A stretch of 64,000 bases of DNA, taken from positions 620,001 through 684,000 of the forward strand of contig NC_089462.1 of the NCBI RefSeq assembly GCF_029203305.1, written 5' to 3'. Below, piece after piece: positions 9,246 to 17,087 of this stretch. Below the pieces are notes generated by a model. The model saw only the letters and a program-made list of their open reading frames with translations, was not told the origin of the DNA and did not search any database. Position numbers and translations under genes: made by a program. The DNA is from Yamadazyma tenuis. Its lineage: Eukaryota > Ascomycota > Pichiomycetes > Serinales > Debaryomycetaceae. Position 1 is the first letter of the stretch, and the number at the start of each line of letters is the position of its first letter.

Positions 9246-10145
9246 CTAGAACGGGTCCTCGTAAGGATCCTCCTCGTCGTAGTCATCGTCTTTCTCGAAT
9301 TCATATATAATGGCACCTGAGTATGAGCCGAGCTCTTCTTGTGCTTGCATGAACGGTAAGTCCACCTGATCTTTGGCTAATTTCTGCTTCGTGTTTGTAG
9401 TCAAGTTGAACGTCGTCAAGTCTTTGAGGAGACTCTCGTCTTCAGCTGAAATCTTTGCTTCTGTTTCTTTGAACGCTTCATATGTGTGGTTCACCGAGTT
9501 AATGATAAACCGTGATGTCAAAGCTCTGCCTGACTTTCTACGGTTGGTTAGCGTAATCTTGAACATTGACGAGTGAAGGGCTTTGATAATGGGAGTTTTC
9601 AAGCGGCTGATCTCCATATCTATCTCTTCTTCGTCTATTTCTGATGTATGGTAGGGTTCGACATCCAAGATAGAACTGGCAATGTATGTCAACAACGTCA
9701 TATGAGAAGGGAAATTGGGGTTCTTGGTAGAGCTCGACTTGAAGTCGCCATGGAACACTCCCAATACTATGCTCGTGGGCAGAATCAAGGATGATACAAA
9801 TGTGGTGAGATCTTCCAATCCCACATAGTTGAGAGAATCAACTATTATCAACGTTTTCCTTGTTAGTAGCGGTGAGGATTCAGGCTTGGTGGTGGAAAGT
9901 TGCTTCACCTGCTTTACAATTTCCCCGGCTGTCACATCCATGCAGTCTATGAAGTGTGTGGCATAAGATGGCTTATTGACGGTTTCAAACGACAAGTATA
10001 CTATGTCGTTATTGCAGTTATGGACGAATTCCTGGATGAGATGGTAGGATGACTGTAACAAGGAGTCTACTACTAACACAAATGGAAACCCATCTTTCAA
10101 CGAGAACACCCGGTTCAAAAGAACCAAAGAGTTCTGTGTAGACAT
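9246..10145 (-). CDS. ELP5: Elongator complex subunit Elp5 (Iki1)
   Basis: This predicts 299 residues with a RecA-like fold pattern lacking Walker motifs. It begins SLVLLNRVFSLKDGFPFVLVVDSL and later has TLIIVDSLNYVGLEDL. It ends in an acidic tail, DDYDEEDPYEDPF, as in fungal Elp5. Elp5 joins Elp4 and Elp6 in the accessory ring of Elongator, which is needed for wobble-uridine (mcm5/ncm5) modification of tRNA. The gene is divergent from HSH155, with 66 bp between ATGs. The assignment comes from overall resemblance and the tail, since the family has few invariant motifs. Confidence 0.82.
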   Translation of the reverse strand: MSTQNSLVLLNRVFSLKDGFPFVLVVDSLLQSSYHLIQEFVHNCNNDIVYLSFETVNKPSYATHFIDCMDVTAGEIVKQVKQLSTTKPESSPLLTRKTLIIVDSLNYVGLEDLTTFVSSLILPTSIVLGVFHGDFKSSSTKNPNFPSHMTLLTYIASSILDVEPYHTSEIDEEEIDMEISRLKTPIIKALHSSMFKITLTNRRKSGRALTSRFIINSVNHTYEAFKETEAKISAEDESLLKDLTTFNLTTNTKQKLAKDQVDLPFMQAQEELGSYSGAIIYEFEKDDDYDEEDPYEDPF

Positions 10146-10211
10146 CAGTGATTGAACCAGAAATTAAATCATCGCGAAACTCATCTCACTCTTTCTACTA
10201 TCACTACACCA
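10146..10211. promoter_or_regulatory. Very short shared promoter between ELP5 and HSH155
   Basis: Only 66 bp separate the two divergent start codons, so the two promoters must share or overlap this segment or extend into the opposite gene. The segment contains a pyrimidine-rich run and CTCATC, but no clear TATA box. Confidence 0.5.
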
Positions 10212-13200
10212 ATGTCTCTGCGAAGAAAGAACAAGGGGGAAACATACTCCATGCCGAAGCTGATAGCAGCAGAGCTTCTTCGAGAGTATGAACGGGACGA
10301 TTCATCGACGTCTGAATCCATCAAAGAAACCATTAAAAGCAGCTATAATAAACAGTCTCACATACTTACAGACACTTTGAATGTGACCACAAACCTCACA
10401 TACAAAGAGCGAATGAAGCTCTTGAGCGAGGCCGCACAATCACCGATAGACGTGTCGCCCACGAAGCTTGTGGAACCGGGACCTCATCCTCCTAGAAAGA
10501 GAAGAAAAAGATGGGATGTGACTCCCGAAGAGAGAGAACAATTGCTCAAAGCTGAAGCTGAGCAAGCAGCTCTTGAGAAATCTACGGAACCAGCCAAACA
10601 GTTCTACGAACCGCTCGGTGATAATGAAGAAAACAAGAAGCAAATTGAGCAGAGCATAGTGGTGGCCCCAGAAATCAAAGGATTGGAGTTCTATAACAAC
10701 ACAGATGATAAGTATTTCGGAGACCTCAAGGTCCTCCAGCAGAAGAAGATTCTCACGGGAGACGAAAAAATTGACGTCAAGGTGATGGAATTGCTTCTCA
10801 AAGTGAAAAATGGCAATCAAGCCGTCAGAAAAAGATCTTTAAGAGCATTAACAGACCAGCTGAAGACTTTAGGACCCAGTACCTTATTCAAACGGATTCT
10901 TCCCTTGCTTATTGATGACACCATATCTGATCAGGAACGTCATATTTTGGTTAAACTCATAGGAAGGATCCTCTTTAAACTCGACGAATTGATTAAACCT
11001 CACACCCATCAAATCTTGGTAGCAGTGTCTCCTTTACTCATTGACGAGGACCAGACGCTAAGATTAGAAGCTCGTGAGATTATCTCCAACTTGGCCAAGG
11101 CTGCAGGTCTTGCAACCATTCTCTCGGCCTTGAGACCCGATCTAAGCAGCAATGACGAATATGTCCGGAATATTGCTTCCAGGATATTAGCAGTGGTAGC
11201 CAACTCTTTAGGATTGGCTAACGTTCTTCCGTTCTTGAAGGCAGTGATAAAGTCAAAGAAGAGCTGGCAGACTCGACATACGGGAATCAAAATTGTGCAA
11301 CAACTTTGTCTTCAGTTAGGAGCAGGTAATGGAACTTCAATATTACCATACTTGCAACAGCTAGTTGAACTTTTGAGTGCTACGCTTTCAGATGAGATGC
11401 TTCAAATAAGGTCAATCAGTGCCATAGCAGTGTCCCAACTTGCTGAAACGGTGGCTCCGTATGGAATCGAGTATTTCGAGCCTGTTCTAGAGCCTGTGTG
11501 GGCAGGCATTAAAAGGCATAGAGGAAGGGCATTATCGACATTCTTGAAATGTCTTGGATCGATCATCCCGTTGATGGCACACGATGCAAACTACGAAGAA
11601 TACTCCAACTATTATACCAGAGAAATAATAGCAGTGATATCTAGGGAATTCAGTTCTCAAGATGATGAAATGAAGTCTTCCATCTTAAAAATCTTACAAA
11701 AACTCCCATTATCTCGCCAATTGATCAGAGACTATGAAAAACAGTTGTACCTTCCTTTCATTCGGTACTATTGGAATAGAAGAACTGCTGCCGATATGAA
11801 ACTCATGTACCGTTTGGTGGTGAATGCAAGTACTGAGCTTGCTCTCAAGCTTGACTATTTGTTGATGGTGGAGAGACTAATTCTTTATACCAAGGATGAA
11901 AATGAACAACTCCGTAAAATGGCAGTTGAGAGCATAGCGAAAATCATATCCGCCAAGCCCGAGGAGTTGATCGGTCTGGACCAGAAGTTTGAAGAGCAGT
12001 TGGTTGATGGTGTGTTGTATGCTTTTCAAGAGCAAACAACATTTAATAAGGTGTATTTGAATGGATTAGCAACTGTTTGCAACGCTTTGGGAATGAGACT
12101 AAGGCCTCACATCAACTCTATTCTTAGTACGGTTCTTTATCAAATTAAGAATAAGTCTCCTGATGTGAGAAAACAAGCATCTCTTTTGATAGGGGCAATT
12201 GCCCCAGTTGTGAAACTTTGCACCGAAGGAGAAAGTGAAACGCTTCAGAAGTTGATTTTGATTCTTTACGAATCTCTAGGTGAGGTTTTCCCAGATGTTT
12301 TAGCGGGTATTTTGTCTGCTTTAAATGCCTGCCTTGATTCATTTGATGCAGATGATCTTGTGACGTTATCCAATCCCTCAATTCCCCAACTCCTACCATC
12401 CTTATCGCCGATTCTTAAAAACAGACAAGAGAAGGTTCAGGAATCATGTATTCTGGTAGTGGGTTTGATTGCCAGAAAAAGTGCTGAAGTAATCAACGTA
12501 AGGGAATGGATGAGGATATGTTTTGACCTATTGGATGCTTTAAAGAGTCCTGTGAAAAGAATCAGAGTTGCGGCCAACAGAACTTTTGGAGAAATCGCCC
12601 GAACTGTAGGACCTCAAGATGTACTCACAATGCTACTCAACAACTTAAGAGTCCAACAAAGACAATTGAGAGTTTGTACGGCTGTTGCCATAGGTATTGT
12701 TGCGGAGGTTTGTTCGCCCTTTACAGTCATTCCTGCGATCATGAACGAATACAGAACTCCAGACAACAATGTCCAAAATGGTATTTTGAAGGCAATGACT
12801 TTCCTTTTCGAGTACATTGATGGAAACTTGACCAAGGATTACTTGTATGCCATTACTCCGTTGTTGCAAGATGCATTAACAGATAGAGATCAAGTCCATA
12901 GACAGACTGCTGCTACTGTAGTCAAACACATCACCCTAAATTGTGAAGGCTGTGTCACTGATGCCCAGATAGATGTCTTTGTTCATTTCATGGATCTCTT
13001 GATGCCCAACATCTTCGAGACTTCCCCCCATGTCATCAATAGGATTTTAGAAGCCATTGACTCCCTCAAGAATATTATTGGCTACGGAAGGTATATGAAC
13101 TATATCTGGGCTGGGCTTTTCCACCCGGCGAGAAAGGTGAGAGCATCCTACTGGAAGCTCTATAACTTGGCTTACGTTCAGCTGGCTGATGCCATGGTTC

Positions 13201-13277
13201 CTTACTACCCCAAGCTTCATGATATCGATGATGTTGGTTCAAGCTACGCTGTTGAGGAATTTGACTTGTTCATTTGA
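10212..13277 (+). CDS. HSH155: U2 snRNP SF3b subunit Hsh155 (SF3B1), HEAT-repeat protein
   Basis: This predicts 1021 residues from the ATG at 10212; the frame is open 20 codons further but begins there at TTG. The N-terminal region carries a U2AF-ligand motif, RKRRKRWD, at residues 95-102, the type bound by UHM domains. The rest is a HEAT superhelix very close to SF3B1, for example HTGIKIVQQL, EWMRICFDLL, CSPFTVIPAIMNEYR and SPHVINRILEAIDSL. It supports branch-point recognition and clamps the U2-intron duplex. An in-frame CTG at 13182-13184 falls at a position that is Ser in human SF3B1, which is evidence for CTG=Ser. Its stop overlaps the stop of the convergent downstream ORF by 8 bp. Splicing-factor conservation fits the introns found nearby. 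Confidence 0.96.
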   Translation: MSLRRKNKGETYSMPKLIAAELLREYERDDSSTSESIKETIKSSYNKQSHILTDTLNVTTNLTYKERMKLLSEAAQSPIDVSPTKLVEPGPHPPRKRRKRWDVTPEEREQLLKAEAEQAALEKSTEPAKQFYEPLGDNEENKKQIEQSIVVAPEIKGLEFYNNTDDKYFGDLKVLQQKKILTGDEKIDVKVMELLLKVKNGNQAVRKRSLRALTDQLKTLGPSTLFKRILPLLIDDTISDQERHILVKLIGRILFKLDELIKPHTHQILVAVSPLLIDEDQTLRLEAREIISNLAKAAGLATILSALRPDLSSNDEYVRNIASRILAVVANSLGLANVLPFLKAVIKSKKSWQTRHTGIKIVQQLCLQLGAGNGTSILPYLQQLVELLSATLSDEMLQIRSISAIAVSQLAETVAPYGIEYFEPVLEPVWAGIKRHRGRALSTFLKCLGSIIPLMAHDANYEEYSNYYTREIIAVISREFSSQDDEMKSSILKILQKLPLSRQLIRDYEKQLYLPFIRYYWNRRTAADMKLMYRLVVNASTELALKLDYLLMVERLILYTKDENEQLRKMAVESIAKIISAKPEELIGLDQKFEEQLVDGVLYAFQEQTTFNKVYLNGLATVCNALGMRLRPHINSILSTVLYQIKNKSPDVRKQASLLIGAIAPVVKLCTEGESETLQKLILILYESLGEVFPDVLAGILSALNACLDSFDADDLVTLSNPSIPQLLPSLSPILKNRQEKVQESCILVVGLIARKSAEVINVREWMRICFDLLDALKSPVKRIRVAANRTFGEIARTVGPQDVLTMLLNNLRVQQRQLRVCTAVAIGIVAEVCSPFTVIPAIMNEYRTPDNNVQNGILKAMTFLFEYIDGNLTKDYLYAITPLLQDALTDRDQVHRQTAATVVKHITLNCEGCVTDAQIDVFVHFMDLLMPNIFETSPHVINRILEAIDSLKNIIGYGRYMNYIWAGLFHPARKVRASYWKLYNLAYVQLADAMVPYYPKLHDIDDVGSSYAVEEFDLFI

Positions 13278-14019
13278 TATTAAATGCAGGGGGATAGGAA
13301 TGAGGTGATGGAGAAGACGAAGGAGCATAAATTTCTTCGTAGTTATATTCTAATCCAGAAATGTCATTGAACTGGTTCGACCTCCATTCCATAGTTCTTT
13401 TATAGTTAAGAAATGCATTCCCATCACAAACAGGTTCTGTATCACTCAAGTACTCGCTAATATAGGCTCTGGTGATGAGCTTTGCTTCAAAATCAATGAT
13501 GTCTAAGTCTTCGTATCCACCAAGTTCGTCTTCAGGGTCTTCAGGATACGCAGTTCCATGGAGACACGCGAATGAGTGGTCCCATTCGGGGTAGTAGATA
13601 CCAATGGGGACTAACGGCAACCACTTTTCAATCTTCTCGTCGAAATGCACATTTTCATCGTTTTTGGGGTCAATATTTGACCATGTTGAAAGCTCAGGTT
13701 GGATCTCATTTTCAGACTGAGACATTAATATCGATGGTATTTTCAATTTTGGGGGTGTACTTCTGTAAATAGTCTGATCGACGGTTCCAGTAGTGAGGTT
13801 GAGGTATTCAGGTATAGATTCGTGAAGCAGTGGTTTGGTGGTATATGGTGGAGGTATTAGTGAGGTCAACTGGAAATCTGATTCAAAGGGTGCAGAAGTG
13901 AACTCGGACTCACGAGCCTCAGTAGAGTACAAATTAACAAATGCACCTTGTTGATGTGCCTCCTCCTGTTGGTATTGCCTGAGCCTGTTCTCAAATCCTT
14001 CGTAGTACGAACTCTGCAT
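13270..14019 (-). CDS. Unrecognised 249-residue protein
   Basis: I do not recognise this protein. It starts at the ATG at 14019; the frame continues 31 codons upstream to a stop at 14113-14115 and contains a GTG but no further ATG. The N-terminal part is polar and Gln/Glu-rich (YEGFENRLRQYQQEEAHQQ). The middle is a proline-containing disordered region. A more ordered acidic segment with many aromatics lies at about residues 140-235 (GIYYPEWDHSFACLHGTAYP, DLDIIDFEAKLITRAYISEYL). No signal peptide or membrane span is seen. It is divergent from RAD2 (106 bp between ATGs) and its last codons overlap HSH155 by 8 bp. The patterned C-terminal half suggests a genuine but lineage-restricted or fast-evolving gene. 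Confidence 0.65.
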   Translation of the reverse strand: MQSSYYEGFENRLRQYQQEEAHQQGAFVNLYSTEARESEFTSAPFESDFQLTSLIPPPYTTKPLLHESIPEYLNLTTGTVDQTIYRSTPPKLKIPSILMSQSENEIQPELSTWSNIDPKNDENVHFDEKIEKWLPLVPIGIYYPEWDHSFACLHGTAYPEDPEDELGGYEDLDIIDFEAKLITRAYISEYLSDTEPVCDGNAFLNYKRTMEWRSNQFNDISGLEYNYEEIYAPSSSPSPHSYPPAFNIK

Positions 14020-14125
14020 TTTTGAAACCAAGGCTGCAAAAAGGTTTGTGGCAGCTTGGGTTCCAAATTTCGCAATCACAAAATTCAGTCGCGAAGATAA
14101 CCAAACCTCATCTTATTGCTGATAG

Positions 14126-17008
14126 ATGGGAGTAAATTCGTTATGGGATATTTTGGGCCCCACAGCACGGCCTGTGCGACTCGAAGCACTAACAAGAAAG
14201 AGGTTGGCGGTGGATGCGTCTATTTGGATCTATCAATTCTTGAAAGCTGTCCGAGATTCAGAAGGTAACACCCTTCATCTGTCACACATAGTTGGATTCT
14301 TCAGAAGGATCTGTAAACTCCTTTACTTTGGGATCCAGCCAGTATTCATTTTCGATGGAGGGGCTCCTGCTTTAAAGCGCGATACAATAAAGAAAAGGAA
14401 AGAGAGACGAGACGGTAAACGAGAAGATGCTAGTGAAACAGCCCATAGACTCTTGGCTATCCACGCGCAGAGAAGAGTTCAACAACCCAAAGAAAATAAC
14501 GATGACACAGTCTACCTTGAAGATTTGCCCGGGCAGCATCCCAACCATATTCAGCATTCTCCTTCTCGAACCGGTAAGAGGTTTGTTCCATCAGATGAGT
14601 ACCATCTCCCGGAGTTGAAGAAAATAAAGATCCGAGAGTCAGACGAGAGACTTCTCCCAGATGAAGAGTATCGTGAGTTGGCCCTGGAATCGTTTGATAT
14701 TGTTGATGGTATAGATATCAACTCTGTGAATCCCAATTCTGAAGAGTTTGCTGAGTTACCAATGTCCACTCAGTATATGATTCTTTCCCACCTTCGATTA
14801 AAATCTCGGTTGAGAATGGGGTTTTCGAAGGAACAGCTAGAGAATATCTTCACAGACAGTATGGACTTCTCTAAGTTCCAAATCCAGCAAGTGCAAAAGC
14901 GGAATTTTTATACCCAAAGGTTAATGGATGCCAGTGGGATGGGAGAGGATGGAAATGCAACCAGACGAATAGCTGGAGAAAAAGACCGAAAGTACGCGTT
15001 GATTCGAACAGACGATGGGTGGGCACTTTCGTTGGGTCAAGAAGATGATCATCAAGTTGTGGAGAAAGCACCCGTTGAGTTGAATCCTCAATTCCCCGAA
15101 ATCATCAACATTTCTGATAAATCAGAAGATGACATTGAAGTTGGTGATGAGGACGACGATGACGATGATGACTTCGAAGATGTTTCAATAGGTGAGGCTC
15201 CAGTGGAAAATGCTGAAGACCAAGAGCTTAATAGAGCTGTGATAGAGTCCATATATGAGCAGTATGAAGATAAGCCAGTATCCAAAGCCACTGATGAGTT
15301 TTCCCAAGATGAGTTGAAATTGGCAATCGAGAAGTCCAAGAAGGAACTAAGCGTCCTTGTACAGAGAGAAGAGGCTATGATAACCAACCAAACAGTGGAG
15401 CCTTTTGACTTTAACTTTGGGGACTCTTTATTGTTTTCTAGTAACCAACTGGCAGAGCCTGTTAATGCCTATCCTAAATCTCATAAACCTCAAAAAGAAG
15501 TTCCAGAAACCATTGTTGAGGAAGAAGAGCCCGAAAGTTATTATGATAGACTTGGACGTAAAGAAAAAGAGCTTGAACATCTAGATCAATTGGAGGCTTT
15601 GATGGAGAGTGAAGAAGAAACTGATAAAAAGGACACTGCTAAGCAGAATTCTGTCCCCGAGTGGTTTAATGAAAAGCTAGAAGCAAATTCCGTATACCAG
15701 AATTTTCAAGCTGAACGTGAAGACTCGGTTGAAAAGGACGAAGATGTGGGCTTAATCCCGTGGGATAAGGCTAAGGAGATGCTCGATAACGAACTGGAGG
15801 ATGAGGATCCGCATGAGGTTGAAGAAATAAGCCATACTAATCTAGTAGACTCGGTAGAAGATGAGCTGATTGTGATCTCTGAAGCTAACACCCAAGGGAT
15901 TGAGGATCCTGTCGATGTCCCTGAAGTCGAAGAAAAGGATACTGAAGTCGATGTGAAAGTTGAACCTGTCGAAGAGACGAGCTCGAAGACTTCCAGGAAG
16001 GATGGAGTGCTTGATTATGTTTTTGTAGATGATGAGGATGAGTTGGCTGATAGACAGTTACTTCAAGAGGAAAAAGATCACGACAAGTTGAAACGGGACA
16101 TAGCTGCTCACCATGAACCATTGCTAAACATCACCACTTCCATCACCGAGGAACAGCTTCTCCAAGAACGATTATTGAAGCAAAAGAGAGATTCGGAAGA
16201 GGTCACCCAAGCAATGATCAATGACGTTCAAGAGCTATTACGGAGATTTGGAATCCCTTTTTTGACTGCTCCAATGGAAGCTGAGGCCCAGTGTGTCGAA
16301 CTACTCAAGCTCGGCTTAGTTGATGGTATAGTAACAGATGATAGTGACACTTTTCTTTTTGGGGGTGATAGGGTTTACAAGAATATGTTTAATCAAAAAC
16401 AGTTTGTTGAATGCTATTTACTGGAAGACGTATCAGGAAAGTTAGGTTTGAGTCAAGAAAAATTGATTGAATTGGGTCTCTTGTTAGGAAGTGATTACAC
16501 TGAGGGAGTGAAAGGGATTGGTCCCGTTCTTGCAATGGAGATTTTAGCTGAGTTTGGAAGCTTGCACCAATTTAAAGAGTGGTTTGATGACTGCAATTTA
16601 AGAGCTAAAAACGATTCCAGCTCGAGCCTAAAAAAGAACCTTTTGAACCGGATCAAAAACAGCAAACTCTTTCTTCCACCTCTGTTCCCAGACCTGGTGG
16701 TTTTTGATGCCTATATTCATCCTGAAGTGGATCACAGTAAAGACCCCATTAAGTGGGGGGTTCCCGATCTTGATCTGATCAGATCTTTCTTAATGTACAA
16801 TGTTGGATGGTCCCAAGGCCGAGTGGATGAGGTGATGGTGCCTTTAATAAGAGACTTGAATAGGAAGTTAAGAGAAGGAACTCAGTCTACCATTGGAGAG
16901 TTCTTCTCTACGTCATATATTCAGTCGAAGAGAGAGGTGCAGATTGGTAAGAGGATGAAGGCAGCTGCAACTAAGTTAAACAAGAAAGCAGCGAAGGATG
17001 GTTTATAA
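14126..17008 (+). CDS. RAD2: Nucleotide-excision-repair endonuclease Rad2 (XPG)
   Basis: This predicts 960 residues with a split FEN1-family nuclease. The N domain starts MGVNSLWDIL and holds DASIWIYQF and FDGGAP within the first 90 residues. A long acidic spacer follows. The I domain is at about 690-800, with catalytic acidic residues in PMEAEAQ (near 715) and TDDSDTFLFGG, and a helix-hairpin-helix GSDYTEGVKGIGPV near 790. A PIP-like box QSTIGEFF lies at residues 920-927, before a basic tail. Rad2 makes the 3' incision in nucleotide excision repair and associates with TFIIH. The large spacer separates XPG/Rad2 from Fen1 and Exo1. APL6 follows on the same strand, its likely ATG 79 bp downstream. 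Confidence 0.96.
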   Translation: MGVNSLWDILGPTARPVRLEALTRKRLAVDASIWIYQFLKAVRDSEGNTLHLSHIVGFFRRICKLLYFGIQPVFIFDGGAPALKRDTIKKRKERRDGKREDASETAHRLLAIHAQRRVQQPKENNDDTVYLEDLPGQHPNHIQHSPSRTGKRFVPSDEYHLPELKKIKIRESDERLLPDEEYRELALESFDIVDGIDINSVNPNSEEFAELPMSTQYMILSHLRLKSRLRMGFSKEQLENIFTDSMDFSKFQIQQVQKRNFYTQRLMDASGMGEDGNATRRIAGEKDRKYALIRTDDGWALSLGQEDDHQVVEKAPVELNPQFPEIINISDKSEDDIEVGDEDDDDDDDFEDVSIGEAPVENAEDQELNRAVIESIYEQYEDKPVSKATDEFSQDELKLAIEKSKKELSVLVQREEAMITNQTVEPFDFNFGDSLLFSSNQLAEPVNAYPKSHKPQKEVPETIVEEEEPESYYDRLGRKEKELEHLDQLEALMESEEETDKKDTAKQNSVPEWFNEKLEANSVYQNFQAEREDSVEKDEDVGLIPWDKAKEMLDNELEDEDPHEVEEISHTNLVDSVEDELIVISEANTQGIEDPVDVPEVEEKDTEVDVKVEPVEETSSKTSRKDGVLDYVFVDDEDELADRQLLQEEKDHDKLKRDIAAHHEPLLNITTSITEEQLLQERLLKQKRDSEEVTQAMINDVQELLRRFGIPFLTAPMEAEAQCVELLKLGLVDGIVTDDSDTFLFGGDRVYKNMFNQKQFVECYLLEDVSGKLGLSQEKLIELGLLLGSDYTEGVKGIGPVLAMEILAEFGSLHQFKEWFDDCNLRAKNDSSSSLKKNLLNRIKNSKLFLPPLFPDLVVFDAYIHPEVDHSKDPIKWGVPDLDLIRSFLMYNVGWSQGRVDEVMVPLIRDLNRKLREGTQSTIGEFFSTSYIQSKREVQIGKRMKAAATKLNKKAAKDGL

Positions 17009-17087
17009 GTCTATACGAAATTATGATCTCATGAAGTACATTTGTGTAGAAGGTGCGCGGTATTTTCTCAAGTCAATCTCACAGCTG

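Noticed and set aside
16998..17087. In-frame upstream ATG extension of APL6 overlapping RAD2
   Set aside because: The extension overlaps RAD2's last codons, and the conserved adaptin N-terminus begins at the later ATG (17088).
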